Origin: Kluyvera georgiana ATCC 51603
Lineage (GTDB): Bacteria > Pseudomonadota > Gammaproteobacteria > Enterobacterales > Enterobacteriaceae
Length of the DNA stretch: 64,000 nucleotides
Assembly: GCF_001654985.1 (NCBI RefSeq)
Contig: NZ_LXEU01000085.1
Location: 1-64,000 of the forward strand
Reading direction: 5' to 3'
Part shown: positions 28,960-38,486 of the stretch, piece after piece
How the letters are laid out: each line of letters opens with the position of its first letter
Position numbering within the stretch: the first letter of the stretch is position 1
Made by a program: the position numbers and the translations under genes
Notes under the pieces: model-generated
The model's database searches: none
Seen by the model: only the letters and a program-made list of their open reading frames with translations
Told to the model about the DNA's origin: nothing

Positions 28960-28987
28960 ACCCATAGAATGGACTCTATGGGTTTTA
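28960..28987 (+). terminator. Rho-independent terminator of the small membrane protein gene
   Basis: ACCCATAGA (28960-28968) pairs with TCTATGGGT (28975-28983) across a six-base loop and is followed by TTTAT. This supports the upstream small gene being a real transcription unit. Confidence 0.8.
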
Positions 28988-29307
28988 TAATCAACTTCAA
29001 CAAAGAAAATGTATTTAATTATAATTTATATCTTTCTTGTTTAGGTGCGTAAATATAATGGCGTGCTGTTTTATTTAGAGTGTGAATAAGGTGTGGTTTA
29101 GCTTTTAAATAATCGCATTGGAATCGTAAGGTTCTAATAACACGCAGGTTTTGATATCGATAAAACTAAATAAAATGTCAGGAGGATATTATGTAATTGA
29201 TAATGTTAATTCTAAAGTCACGGCCAAATAAATAGATATATTTCCTGGCGTGGAATGTACCCTGGAACCTGGAAAACGATACGCCAATAATCACGCTTCG
29301 TGAGCAC
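28988..29307. other. AT-rich gene-free remainder of the islet
   Basis: About 320 bases of AT-rich sequence with no open frame of note on either strand, no repeat and no recognisable RNA. Composition returns to host-like at the next terminator. Confidence 0.6.
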
Positions 29308-29337
29308 GAATGCAGGCCCGAAAAAGCGCCTGCATTC
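29308..29337 (-). terminator. Hairpin downstream of the lipase-like gene
   Basis: GAATGCAGGC (29308-29317) pairs with GCCTGCATTC (29328-29337), a 10 bp stem about 20 bases after the stop codon of the minus-strand hydrolase gene. It lacks a clear U-run. Confidence 0.55.
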
Positions 29338-29358
29338 TGCCTTCACCTCGGCAGCGTA

Positions 29359-30507
29359 TTACTCTTTTTTCGCCACATCGCCCCGGATAAGGAAGGGCAC
29401 GGAATCGCGCAGCGATGGATTGACGGTACCACTGTGGTCAAGCCCTTCATAAACATGCACTTCTGCCTGTGTGCCGGCGGCTTTAACGGCATCGGCGAAG
29501 CGCATCTGCATGGCGGTAGGAACGTTGATATCCGCGCTGCCAATACCGATAAACACCGGGTGCTGAAGGCGCATTGTCGGGTACAGCATGGTGTTGATTC
29601 CGTTGCTTAACAAGGTTTCGATAGCCGGTTTGAGCGTATTGCCGGCGTTCAGACCCGCCTGCATCGTTTTTTGCGTCAGCGGCGTGATACAGAGATTTTT
29701 CGCCTGTTCCAGCAGCGGCAGCGCGCCGTCCTGGAAATAATCTTCAGGCTTCAGCGAGGGATCGGCGTCCGCCGCGGCGAGGTAGATATAGAAGATATAC
29801 GGAATCTTAGGATCTCCGGCGTTCTGATTATCCCCTTTTGTCGGCGGCAGGATATCAGCAGCGGTAGTTCCGATCGCAAAATACGGTGTGCCGGTTAATA
29901 CCGTGGCGCGGATGTTCAGTTCCGGCGCGTACTGAGGCTGGAATCCTGCGCTGGAAAATGCCGCGTGAGCCCCTTGTGATTGACCGACCAGAGTCAGTTC
30001 ATTCTTCAGCGGAAACTGGCGCAGCGCGGCGCGAACGCCATCCAGTATGCTCCATGCTTCGCCACGAGCATTGAGATAGTGGTGTACGCCTTCCGAACCC
30101 AGACCGGCATAGTCCGGCGCCACAATGGCGTAGCCAAGCGAAAGCCAGGTATTAAGGTATTGTTTATCGCGGACGGTACGTTCATTGAGCGATGGTGCGC
30201 ATTGGCCGGCTACGCCGACGGTGCCGTGCGCCCAGACCACGACGGGCCATCCGCCTTCCGGCGCTTTCCCTTTTGGAATAAACACCGCGGCGGAGTCCAC
30301 GCGCGGCGAATGCCCGTCAACGCCACTACGGGAAGGGTAATGCATCAGATACTGCTGGGCGGCTTCGCTAAGCCCATGGTCGGCGGCCAGCGTGGCCGTA
30401 GTTTCATGCTCTTTGGCCTGCGTCGGCGCGGCAATAACCGGGGAGGCGCTTGCGGATAACAGCATTAATGCACAGACCGTCATCCTTACTCTTTCCTGAA
30501 ATAACAT
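29359..30507 (-). CDS. Secreted alpha/beta hydrolase, secretory-lipase-like
   Basis: About 382 residues with a Sec signal peptide (hydrophobic MTVCALMLLSASASPVIAA, cleavage near AA-PT). The nucleophile elbow is GQSQG, the oxyanion region is VWAHGTVG, and the late GLDHSG supplies the catalytic His; GSADINVP supplies the Asp. The pattern resembles the secretory lipase/esterase family. The ATG at 30507 has AAGGA upstream with good spacing; the ATGs at 30516 and 30483 are alternatives. It is not part of the K-12 order between rimO and bssR, so it was probably gained with the islet. Substrate unknown. Confidence 0.8.
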   Translation of the reverse strand: MLFQERVRMTVCALMLLSASASPVIAAPTQAKEHETTATLAADHGLSEAAQQYLMHYPSRSGVDGHSPRVDSAAVFIPKGKAPEGGWPVVVWAHGTVGVAGQCAPSLNERTVRDKQYLNTWLSLGYAIVAPDYAGLGSEGVHHYLNARGEAWSILDGVRAALRQFPLKNELTLVGQSQGAHAAFSSAGFQPQYAPELNIRATVLTGTPYFAIGTTAADILPPTKGDNQNAGDPKIPYIFYIYLAAADADPSLKPEDYFQDGALPLLEQAKNLCITPLTQKTMQAGLNAGNTLKPAIETLLSNGINTMLYPTMRLQHPVFIGIGSADINVPTAMQMRFADAVKAAGTQAEVHVYEGLDHSGTVNPSLRDSVPFLIRGDVAKKE

Positions 30508-30748
30508 GCACAACATCCTTTTTTGTCGTCTGAATAGTCACAGTGTAGTCGGCGACGCGTTAACGTGGCGTCAATGACGTTGTGATGTGGGGCAGGGCGC
30601 TTGAGGTCCTTTTCCCGCTCCGACGATGATTAAGGTTGGCTCATTGTTAAAAATGTTGCAAATGATGAATTGTTGATATCGCGCAGCATTTTGTACGTTA
30701 AGTAATCTCATAATGAGAATGCCAATGGGTGGCAAGGGAGGTAAATGC

Positions 30749-31132
30749 ATGACGGAAAGCAAACTGAAACGCAAGCTGGTGGGGCGGCTCATCAACGCGC
30801 GAATTGACCTTGATGCCTATTTGCAGCTGAGGAAGGCAAAGGGGTATATGTCAGTCGGTGAAAACGATCATCTGCGTACTAACCTGCTTGAACTGTGCGG
30901 CGAGCTGCGTGATAACGCGGTCGCGCTTAAGCGCTGTACATCACTGAACGAATTGGAAATGATGCGGCAGGCGGGCGAGGCAATGGCCTCTGCAGCGGTT
31001 TGCCTGATGAGTGGGCGCTATGATTGCCCCTCTTATATTGCGATTAACGTAGAAACGCTCGATCGCTGCCTGGCGGCGTTGACGAAAAGTATTCGTAAGC
31101 TGGACGCAGGGTCTCCCGTGGTGGAAACCTGA
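30749..31132 (+). CDS. bssR: BssR, biofilm regulator
   Basis: 127 residues, identical in length to E. coli BssR (YliH). Shared features include the DLDAYLQLRKAKGYMSVGE block and AAVCLMSGRYDCPS. Small cytoplasmic protein known to affect biofilm formation through global signalling; molecular mechanism unknown. The ATG at 30749 has GGGAGG seven bases upstream, which decides against the earlier in-frame ATG at 30713. Confidence 0.9.
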   Translation: MTESKLKRKLVGRLINARIDLDAYLQLRKAKGYMSVGENDHLRTNLLELCGELRDNAVALKRCTSLNELEMMRQAGEAMASAAVCLMSGRYDCPSYIAINVETLDRCLAALTKSIRKLDAGSPVVET

Positions 31133-31135
31133 AAC

Positions 31136-31157
31136 CAGGGGGACATTAGTCCCCCTG
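31136..31157. terminator. Bidirectional hairpin between bssR and the sugar-binding protein gene
   Basis: CAGGGGGAC (31136-31144) pairs with GTCCCCCTG (31149-31157) across a four-base loop, between two convergent genes. No strong U-run on either side. Confidence 0.7.
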
Positions 31158-31166
31158 CTCGTCGTG

Positions 31167-32453
31167 CTAGCGCATAATGCGACGTAAAATGCGGTTAGCC
31201 TGCTCTTCAAAGTTGGTCGCGGCCTGGTCGATCGTGGCTTTACCGTAATCGATGCTTTGCAGCGCGGAGCTGAACAAGGCGCCAAACTGCGGATCTTCAA
31301 GATACGGCAGCGCCTTCGACTTATTCGGCAGCGAGGCGGACTGCAGTAGCCCGGAAATCACCGGGTCGTCATCGGTTAACAGTCCCGCGTCGCGCAGGAT
31401 TTTTTCACCTGACTTGCTTAGCGGCACGCCGCGCTCCAGCGCCACAGGGATAACGCCTTCTTTCTCGCTCATCAGGAAGTTAATCAGCGTTGCCGCTTCC
31501 TCCGGGTGACGCGTGTTTTTGCTGATAGACAGCATCAGCGCCGTTTTATGGAACTGGCCGGCGTCTTTTGCCCCTTCGCGCATCGGATACGGCCCCATCA
31601 CCAGATCCGCCGGATTGGCCAGATTCTGCGACTCGGCGGTGTACAACACGTTCCAGTTATAGACGCCGCCCCATTCGCCGTTGATCCACGGTTTCATCTC
31701 ATAGGCCACGCCTTTGCCAAACGATGCCATGGTACGGGCGTCCGGCACCGCGTGGGCGTCAACCAGCTTACGATAGAAGGTGAAAGCCTCGACCAGATCG
31801 GCATGGTTCCAGCCGAGCTTGCGGGCTTTCTCATCGACCATCGGTTTCTGGTTGCCCTGATAGACATACGAGTTCAGCAGCAGCAGAGAATCCTGCTCGG
31901 TGAGAATCAAGGGATAGTAGTTATCACCCAGCTTCTCTTTAAATACCGGCCCGGCCTTCAGCAGTTCGTCCCAGGTTTTGGGTAACGCAACGCCGGCTTT
32001 TTTCCACGTGGCGGCGTTGTAGTAAAACAGCATCACGTTGGCGGAAACCGGAATGGCGTTGACCTTGCCATTCACTGTGGTGCTGGCCAGCGACTCCGGA
32101 GAAAACTGATCGAGTCCAATAGGCTTCGCCAGTTTATTGAGGTCATAAAAACCGTCGCCGGTTTTTGACAGCAGCGTCAGCCAGTTCCAGTTGGTCTGGA
32201 TAACGTCGGCCTCGGTATTGCTGTTGATCTGCGTGGTCAGACGCGAGTAGAAGCCGTCCCAGCCGGTGTATTCCGCCTTCACTTTGATATTGGGATATTT
32301 AGCCTCAAAGGCCTCAAGCGCTTTCAGGGTCGCCTGGTTGCGGGCCTTGCCGCCCCACCAGGCAAAACGGAGTTCCACCTGATCGGCGCTGTGTGCGATG
32401 GGCATCGCGCCGAAACTGCAGCAGGCCAGCAGGAACAATATCGACTTTTTCAT
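31167..32453 (-). CDS. ABC sugar-binding protein, family 1 (orphan)
   Basis: 428-residue periplasmic extracellular solute-binding protein. Signal peptide at about residues 1-22 (KKSILFLLACCSFGAMPIAHSA). The mature part has the family 1 pattern VELRFAWWGG...FEAKYPNIKVKAEYTGWD. It is the second gene after a GH5-like hydrolase, 24 bases apart, and under a LacI regulator. No permease or ATPase gene lies nearby, so it must use components encoded elsewhere or act as a sensor. Carbohydrate specificity not deducible. Confidence 0.9.
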   Translation of the reverse strand: MKKSILFLLACCSFGAMPIAHSADQVELRFAWWGGKARNQATLKALEAFEAKYPNIKVKAEYTGWDGFYSRLTTQINSNTEADVIQTNWNWLTLLSKTGDGFYDLNKLAKPIGLDQFSPESLASTTVNGKVNAIPVSANVMLFYYNAATWKKAGVALPKTWDELLKAGPVFKEKLGDNYYPLILTEQDSLLLLNSYVYQGNQKPMVDEKARKLGWNHADLVEAFTFYRKLVDAHAVPDARTMASFGKGVAYEMKPWINGEWGGVYNWNVLYTAESQNLANPADLVMGPYPMREGAKDAGQFHKTALMLSISKNTRHPEEAATLINFLMSEKEGVIPVALERGVPLSKSGEKILRDAGLLTDDDPVISGLLQSASLPNKSKALPYLEDPQFGALFSSALQSIDYGKATIDQAATNFEEQANRILRRIMR

Positions 32454-32477
32454 GGATGAATCCTCCGTGTCATAAGA

Positions 32478-33557
32478 TTAACGCTGCTGCCGACGCCAGG
32501 TCGTTAAACCTTTCACCAGCTGCATTTCCTGCTCGCACCACGGTTTGCCCTCTGGGGTTAACACATCGTGGAACCAGAGCGACTGCGGATTGGGGTGATT
32601 TTTATTGACGCTGGTCCATGGGATCCAGGTCTGGGTGCGGCCCTGCACCAACCCCCACTGATAGCAGCCGGCATCAAAGGCGCAGAACAGCGGTAGCTGT
32701 TCGCTGAAGACGCAGTCCATATGACGAGCCAGCCACTCGGTACACAGTACGGGACGATTGCGGCGAACCAGGTTCTCCAGCACGCTCAGCTGGCGGGCGG
32801 CGGTGTTGTAGTTGTGGTAGGTGATGATGTCCGACAGATCCATTGCGGCGGCGTCGATCGGGTGTTCCAGCGTGCCGTACTTGTCGTGATCGATATGCCA
32901 GGCGCCCACGGTCAGCGGCTGGGTTGGCCCCACGTCACGCGCCCAGCCGAAGGTGGCGATCATCAGCTCCAGAGCGAAGCTTTCCAGCGTTTCGTCATAC
33001 TCTGTTGATTCCGTTGGCGACAGGTTGATGCCGCGGTTTCCCGGTTCGTTGTAGAGATCCCAGATGCTGATGCGTGCGTCGTCTTTAAATTGGATCAGCA
33101 CATCGCGCACATAGGCTTCAACCCGCGGCCACTGCTGTGGATCCATCACGATGGCGCGACCCGGGCTGGCGGCAGCCTGACTGTTGTGGACGCCTTCACG
33201 CGGCGCTTTTTGCGGGCCGAGGTACGGCTCATCGCCAGAGAAGCCGCAGTCGTCCATCAGCGTCAGCATCACCTGAATGTCATGCTTTGCGGCGAGTTCC
33301 AGGAAGGTGTCGATACGCGCCAGCAAGCCCTCGCGATCCGCTTCCCAGACGATAAACGGCAGGTTAGTGCGCAGGGCGTTATAGCCGTAAGCGTGCGCCC
33401 AGCCCAGCTCCTGATCGATCGTTGCGGCGTCAAAGGTATCGGCCTGCCACATCTCCGTCCAGTTGACCGCGCTGCGTGGTAGATAGTTAAAGCCGCAGGC
33501 CCAGCCATGTTGTTTAAGCCACGCCTGCGCCTGAGATTCGGTCCATTGCGAATGCAT
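32478..33557 (-). CDS. GH5-like (clan A) glycoside hydrolase
   Basis: 359-residue cytoplasmic protein (no signal peptide) with a (beta/alpha)8 clan A signature. The acid/base Glu is in WDLYNEPG and the nucleophile Glu is in VLCTEWLAR, with NALRTNLPF at the start of the barrel. It probably cleaves a beta-linked oligosaccharide after uptake. It is the first gene of an operon with the sugar-binding protein, divergent from a LacI regulator, with a 16-base palindrome just upstream. Confidence 0.87.
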   Translation of the reverse strand: MHSQWTESQAQAWLKQHGWACGFNYLPRSAVNWTEMWQADTFDAATIDQELGWAHAYGYNALRTNLPFIVWEADREGLLARIDTFLELAAKHDIQVMLTLMDDCGFSGDEPYLGPQKAPREGVHNSQAAASPGRAIVMDPQQWPRVEAYVRDVLIQFKDDARISIWDLYNEPGNRGINLSPTESTEYDETLESFALELMIATFGWARDVGPTQPLTVGAWHIDHDKYGTLEHPIDAAAMDLSDIITYHNYNTAARQLSVLENLVRRNRPVLCTEWLARHMDCVFSEQLPLFCAFDAGCYQWGLVQGRTQTWIPWTSVNKNHPNPQSLWFHDVLTPEGKPWCEQEMQLVKGLTTWRRQQR

Positions 33558-33572
33558 TGCTGTTTCTCCATT

Positions 33573-33588
33573 GCTAATAATTATTAGC
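33573..33588. promoter_or_regulatory. Perfect palindrome, candidate LacI-type operator
   Basis: GCTAATAATTATTAGC is a perfect 16-base palindrome 15 bases upstream of the GH5-like start, in the 145-base divergent region shared with the LacI regulator gene. Half-site TAATATTTATTA continues to the right. Confidence 0.55.
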
Positions 33589-33702
33589 TAATATTTATTA
33601 ACACCTGACCCGGACGCAACGATCGGGCGCTCATTCTGCTGGGGTGTTCACAAAAAAGATGGAGGATAACTGTGCTATAGTCGGCGGCGACAAGGAGTAA
33701 TC

Positions 33703-34713
33703 ATGCAGAAAAAAAATAAGATAACGATGAGTGATATCGCCAGGGAAGCCGGTGTTTCTCAGGCGACCGTTTCGCTGGTGCTCAACAATAGCCGGGCAAT
33801 TCGCCTGAGTGATGCCACGCGCGACCGGGTGTACGCCGCGGCGCAGGCGTTGGGCTATCAAAAAATTATCGTGCCGCACCGTAAGGACGGGCAGGAGGAG
33901 ATTGCGCTGCTGCTCAGCGGTATGCCGAATTACGATCCCTTTGTTGACGCCATTAGCGAGGCCAGCAGCACGGCATGGCAGCGCGATACGCTGCTGACGG
34001 TTTACGATTACGGCGACGATATGGAGCTGGCTGGGCAGATTCTGCGTCAGCTGGAACGGCGCAACTGCGCGGGGGTCATTCTCGCCAGTTCTGTGACGCG
34101 CGCCTTTGATTTTTCGCCTTTTGAGTCGCTTATCAATAAACCGGTGGTGCTGCTGAACCAGTACGATCCCAACCGCCCGCTGTTGCCGACTTTCCTGCCG
34201 GATGACCGGGCTAACGCCTGCCAGACGGTCAACCATCTGCTGGAACAGGGGGTGACGCGCATCGCGCACATCATGGGCGATGAGTGGATGGACGCCAGCG
34301 TGCTGCGCCTGGAAGGATATCGCCAGACGCTTGAACATGCGGGTATTACGGTGGATGACGCGTTGATCAAGCAAACGGACTGGTCGCTGGACGCCACGTT
34401 TAAGACCACGCTGGAGCTGATGCGCCTGCCGCAGCCGCCGCAGGCCATCTTCTGTGCCAGCGACTGGATGACGCTCGGCTGCTATCAGGCGCTGGCAACG
34501 TTAAATGTGTCGATTCCCGGGGACGTACTGGTGTGCGGCTATGACGATCAGCGGATTGCCCATCAGTTGACGCCTGCGCTGACCAGCGTGCAGCTCGCTT
34601 ATCACGAGTTGGGGAGAATGGCTGTGAGCTATCTTTGCGATGGCGACGATACCGCCGCGCATATCCGACTGGTGGGTAAACTGCAGGTGCGCGGCAGCAG
34701 CCAGCGCACCTGA
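33703..34713 (+). CDS. LacI family transcriptional regulator
   Basis: 336 residues. The N-terminal helix-turn-helix TMSDIAREAGVSQATVSLVLNN and a ligand-binding core ending in VLVCGYDDQRIAHQLTPALTSVQ mark it as LacI/GalR. It faces the GH5-like/sugar-binding operon and probably represses it, with the palindrome at 33573-33588 as candidate operator. The ATG follows AAGGAG. The stop is six bases from the convergent gstB stop. Confidence 0.92.
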   Translation: MQKKNKITMSDIAREAGVSQATVSLVLNNSRAIRLSDATRDRVYAAAQALGYQKIIVPHRKDGQEEIALLLSGMPNYDPFVDAISEASSTAWQRDTLLTVYDYGDDMELAGQILRQLERRNCAGVILASSVTRAFDFSPFESLINKPVVLLNQYDPNRPLLPTFLPDDRANACQTVNHLLEQGVTRIAHIMGDEWMDASVLRLEGYRQTLEHAGITVDDALIKQTDWSLDATFKTTLELMRLPQPPQAIFCASDWMTLGCYQALATLNVSIPGDVLVCGYDDQRIAHQLTPALTSVQLAYHELGRMAVSYLCDGDDTAAHIRLVGKLQVRGSSQRT

Positions 34714-34718
34714 AAAAA

Positions 34719-35339
34719 TTAGCTGACGGGAATCATCACGACGTCGCGGAACGCCGGGCGCTCGGCTAACTGCTGATACCAGCGCGCCAGGTGTGGACGT
34801 GGCTGCCAGGTTTTAACGGTTTCCAGCAGGTTATAGACGAACGGCGCAACGGCAATATCACCGACGCCGAACGTTTCGCCGGAGAGCCAGGTCTGTTTTG
34901 CCAGCGTGCTCTCCAGAATGTCCAGCAGCGGTTCGCAGGCTTCAATGGCCGCTTCAATCTCCGCCATATTGCGCTGTTCCGCTGGGGTTCTCACCAGCCC
35001 GAAGAGAATTTTGCGGTGCACCGGTGACAGGGTTTCGTTGGCCCAGTCCATCCATTTTTCACTTTTGGCGCGCTGGATTGGGCTGGCCTGCCACAGGCTG
35101 TCTGCACCGTACTGCGCCGCCAGGTAACGAACGATGGTATTAGACTCCCACAGCACATCATCACCGTCTTTCAACATCGGCACCAGACCGTTCGGATTGA
35201 GCGCCAGATAGGCCGCGTCGCGGTTCACGCCAAAGCTCTGGCCCGCCATAATCTGCTCGTAGGGCATGTTGAGTTCGGCCAACGTCCAGCGCACTTTCTT
35301 CACGTTCGTTGAATTATTTCGTCCCCACAGCGTAACCAT
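34719..35339 (-). CDS. gstB: GstB-type glutathione S-transferase
   Basis: 206 residues, thioredoxin-fold N-domain ([20 protein letters not shown], with the glutathione-site Asn/Ser region) and an all-helical C-domain. It matches E. coli GstB (YliJ), which conjugates glutathione to electrophiles such as bromoacetate. The ATG at 35339 has GGGAG five bases upstream; a GTG two codons earlier is less likely. Confidence 0.92.
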   Translation of the reverse strand: MVTLWGRNNSTNVKKVRWTLAELNMPYEQIMAGQSFGVNRDAAYLALNPNGLVPMLKDGDDVLWESNTIVRYLAAQYGADSLWQASPIQRAKSEKWMDWANETLSPVHRKILFGLVRTPAEQRNMAEIEAAIEACEPLLDILESTLAKQTWLSGETFGVGDIAVAPFVYNLLETVKTWQPRPHLARWYQQLAERPAFRDVVMIPVS

Positions 35340-35574
35340 AACCACTCCCGTTTTTTTAGCGAAGGTTCAATGTGCGGCAAAGTTAACGCTTACGCAATCT
35401 TGATCAAAAAAAATGTCAGGTTTTAAGCACAAGCTGGGGATCTTGCGTAAACTTAAAAAACTTTACCAACTCACTGTTTCTTTAAGAGAGTTTCTACGTT
35501 ATTACTCACGGCCTGGTGCAGCACGGCACTGTCGTGGCGTGTTTTTGGGAATGGATACTTGGGTGGTTTTTATG

Positions 35575-36774
35575 ATGAGTAACGCTAACGCCTTCAGGAG
35601 CCTGATGGCAGGCTCAGCGCTTTTACTTTTGATTGCACCGGCGGTGCAGGCGGCGGAGCAGATGCCCGATGCGCCGGCTATCGACGCGCGCGCGTTTATA
35701 TTGATGGACTATGCCAGCGGTAAGGTGCTGACCGAAGGCAACGCCGATGAGAAGCTGGACCCGGCCAGCCTGACGAAAATCATGACCAGCTACGTGGTTG
35801 GCCAGGCGCTGAAGGCGAACAAAATCAAGCTGACCGATATGGTCACGATTGGTCGCGATGCGTGGGCCACCGGCAACCCGGCGCTGCGCGGTTCCTCGGT
35901 GATGTTCCTCAAGCCGGGCGAGCAGGTCTCCGTCGAGAACCTCAATAAAGGGGTGATCATCCAGTCGGGTAACGATGCCAGCATCGCCATCGCTGACTAC
36001 GTCGCGGGCAGCCAGGACTCATTTGTGAGCCTGATGAACGGCTATGCCCAGAAAATCGGCCTGACTAACACCACGTTCAAAACGGTTCATGGCCTGGATG
36101 CGCCAGGGCAGTACAGTACCGCTCGCGACATGGCGTTGCTGACCAAAGCCATGATTCACGATGTGCCGGAAGAGTACGCGGTACACAAAGAGAAAGAGTT
36201 CACCTTCAACAACATCCGCCAGCCGAACCGCAACCGTCTGCTGTGGAGCACTAACCTCAACGTTGACGGCGTGAAAACCGGTACGACCGCAGGCGCGGGC
36301 TACAACCTGGTGTCATCGGCAACCCAGGGCGACATGCGCCTGATAGCCGTGGTGCTGGGCACTAAGAGCGATCGCGTGCGCTTTAATGAGTCGGAAAAAC
36401 TGTTGACCTGGGGCTTCCGTTTCTTTGAAACCGTCACCCCGATTAAGCCTGATGCCACCTTTGTCAGCCAACGTGTGTGGTTTGGCGATAAGAGCGAAGT
36501 GAATCTGGGGGCCGGGGAAGCCGGTTCGGTGACGATTCCGAAAGGCCAGCTGAAAAACCTGAAGGCCAGCTACAGCTTAACTCAGCCGCAGCTGACCGCG
36601 CCGCTGACCAAAGGGCAGGTGGTGGGGACCATTGATTTTAAACTCAACGACAAAACCATCGAACAGCGCCCGCTGATCGTCATGGAAGCGGTCGAAGAGG
36701 GCGGGTTCTTTAGCCGGATGATGGACTTCGTGCTGATGAAATTCCACGAGTGGTTCGGCAGCTGGTTCTCGTAA
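35575..36774 (+). CDS. dacC: DacC, D-alanyl-D-alanine carboxypeptidase PBP6
   Basis: 399 residues, close to 400 in E. coli. Signal peptide at about 1-24 ([15 protein letters not shown]). Serine active-site motif SLTK, second motif SGN (IQSGNDAS), third motif KTG (VKTGTTAG). A C-terminal amphipathic anchor ([18 protein letters not shown]) holds it on the outer face of the inner membrane. It trims the terminal D-Ala from peptidoglycan pentapeptides. The ATG at 35575 or 35572 follows GGGTGG; the frame is open further upstream but without homology. The 235-base region before it, shared with gstB, is AT-rich with no other gene. Confidence 0.95.
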   Translation: MSNANAFRSLMAGSALLLLIAPAVQAAEQMPDAPAIDARAFILMDYASGKVLTEGNADEKLDPASLTKIMTSYVVGQALKANKIKLTDMVTIGRDAWATGNPALRGSSVMFLKPGEQVSVENLNKGVIIQSGNDASIAIADYVAGSQDSFVSLMNGYAQKIGLTNTTFKTVHGLDAPGQYSTARDMALLTKAMIHDVPEEYAVHKEKEFTFNNIRQPNRNRLLWSTNLNVDGVKTGTTAGAGYNLVSSATQGDMRLIAVVLGTKSDRVRFNESEKLLTWGFRFFETVTPIKPDATFVSQRVWFGDKSEVNLGAGEAGSVTIPKGQLKNLKASYSLTQPQLTAPLTKGQVVGTIDFKLNDKTIEQRPLIVMEAVEEGGFFSRMMDFVLMKFHEWFGSWFS

Positions 36775-36781
36775 TGCCTGA

Positions 36782-37540
36782 TTAATACAGCAGCGAGATT
36801 TGCTGCTGTTTCGCCAGTGCCACCAGTTCTTCATCCGGACTGGTGTCGCTGGCAATCACATCAAAGCGCGTCAGATCGCCCATCCGGGCGGGGCGCACCT
36901 TACCAAACTTGCTGTGATCCGCCACCAGCACATGGTAGCGCGACTGGCGCATTGCCCAGTGCTTCACCGGCAGCTCTTCCAGATTAAAACAGGTTGCGCC
37001 CATCTCGACGTCGATGCCCGCTGCGGAATAAAAAGCGATATCCGGGCACAGGTGCGATAACGTATCGTTTTCGCTAAGCGGTTTGAAAATGGCGTTACTG
37101 GCGTGGAACTCGCCGCCGCAAAGAATAGGCCGACAGTTGGGCTTGTCCTGCAGCGCAAGGAAGGTGTTGAGAGAGTAGCAAACCGCGGTAAAAGGCAGGT
37201 CGTTATCAATAGCATCGATAATCCACGGTGTGGTCGTGCCGCAGTCGAAAAATGCCATCTGGTGCGGCTTTAGCAGCTTTGCTGCATGGCGCGCCGCCAG
37301 TTTCTTCTCTTCCACCAGGCGGGTTTTTTGGTCGCTCAGTAAATAGTGCGGCACGCTGCGCGGTTCCAGCACCACGTAGCCTCCCAGCAGCACGACCGGC
37401 CCGCTTTCGCTGTTGAGATCGCGACGAATCGTCATTTCAGAAACGCCAAGCAACGCCGCCGCTTCTTTAAGATGCAGCTTATCGCTACGTTTCAGTGCCT
37501 GAATCAGTTGGCCAATTCGCTCGTCGCGTCGTGTTTCCAT
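36782..37540 (-). CDS. deoR: DeoR, deoxyribonucleoside operon repressor
   Basis: 252 residues, the same as E. coli. N-terminal DeoR-type helix-turn-helix (HLKEAAALLGVSEMTIRRDLN), then the sugar-phosphate-isomerase-like effector domain with FFDCGTTTPWI and FYSAAGI. It senses deoxyribose 5-phosphate. The ATG at 37540 has GAGG five bases upstream. The stop is 7 bases from the convergent dacC stop. A GC-rich stem (CCCCGGC...GCCGGGG, about 37559-37578) lies between deoR and ybjG. Confidence 0.95.
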   Translation of the reverse strand: METRRDERIGQLIQALKRSDKLHLKEAAALLGVSEMTIRRDLNSESGPVVLLGGYVVLEPRSVPHYLLSDQKTRLVEEKKLAARHAAKLLKPHQMAFFDCGTTTPWIIDAIDNDLPFTAVCYSLNTFLALQDKPNCRPILCGGEFHASNAIFKPLSENDTLSHLCPDIAFYSAAGIDVEMGATCFNLEELPVKHWAMRQSRYHVLVADHSKFGKVRPARMGDLTRFDVIASDTSPDEELVALAKQQQISLLY

Positions 37541-37610
37541 AGTGCCTCTGGTGGACATGCCCCGGCAGGTCGCCGGGGCTCAGCGCGTTATTTTACCTGC
37601 GAGCGAAGTG

Positions 37611-38219
37611 CTAGTCACGTACCCAGCCTTTACGAATCGGAACAGAGAAGATAATGCGGTGCAGCTGCTGAAGGCGCGGGTAAACCAATGCGCCAATGGA
37701 GTGCCACAGCATTTGCGCAACCATGCAACCCACGAGGCCGCTGAGGAAACCGCCGAGCATATCCATCGGCCAGTGTACGCCGAGATAGACGCGGGACCAG
37801 GCAATCGCCATCCCCACGACCATCAGCACCAGCCCGGACCACAGACGGTGCCAGAACAGGAACGCCAGCGCGAAGGTGAAAATCACCGTGCCGTGGTCGC
37901 TCGGGAAGGAGTTATCCGGCGCGTGATGCAGGAACGTATGGCCGACGTTTTCGACAAACGGACGCTCGTGCGGGAATAGCTGACCAATCGTCCACGACAG
38001 CGTAAGGCTAACGGCAATCGCCAGCGCGACTTTAATCACCAGATGACGCTGAGCATGCACCTGCTTACGTTCACCCCATAACCACATGGCGGCGGCCAGC
38101 AGAGGGACGATCAGGATCAGATCCTGCGCGATGAATGTCGCCAATGAAATCTCCCACGCCGCCGAGGCAGGGGTGGCATTGATGAGCAAAAACAGCGAAT
38201 GGTTCAGGTTTTCCAGCAT
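37611..38219 (-). CDS. ybjG: YbjG, undecaprenyl-diphosphatase (PAP2 family)
   Basis: 202-residue inner-membrane phosphatase recycling undecaprenyl diphosphate for cell-wall synthesis. The three PAP2 motifs are present: HERPFV at about 105, PSDHG at about 130 and SRVYLGVHWPMD at about 165, with five to six membrane helices. Its K-12 neighbours deoR and mdfA flank it here too. Confidence 0.93.
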   Translation of the reverse strand: MLENLNHSLFLLINATPASAAWEISLATFIAQDLILIVPLLAAAMWLWGERKQVHAQRHLVIKVALAIAVSLTLSWTIGQLFPHERPFVENVGHTFLHHAPDNSFPSDHGTVIFTFALAFLFWHRLWSGLVLMVVGMAIAWSRVYLGVHWPMDMLGGFLSGLVGCMVAQMLWHSIGALVYPRLQQLHRIIFSVPIRKGWVRD

Positions 38220-38486
38220 AGCGTTCCGGCTTAATAGATGACGTTTATATGACAGCTACCTTAAAAAGCCGTTTCTGGCGGGTAAAGCGGCATTGTCTGA
38301 TTCGCTATACGCAATTTAAGGCGGCCTGTCGCATGGCGTAGAGTATAGTGCCAACTACCTTAAGCCAATCTTAACAACGCTTAACAACATCAATTTGTGC
38401 GAAATTGTTAAGCTGCGTGATAATTGACTATCACCACTAGCGCGCATTGATTAAACTTGCGCGTTTTTAGAATGCATACGAGTCAT

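Noticed and set aside
36774-36830. CAGCAG/CTGCTG stem after dacC as terminator
   Set aside because: The stem is inside the last codons of deoR and lacks a T-run; probably coincidental.
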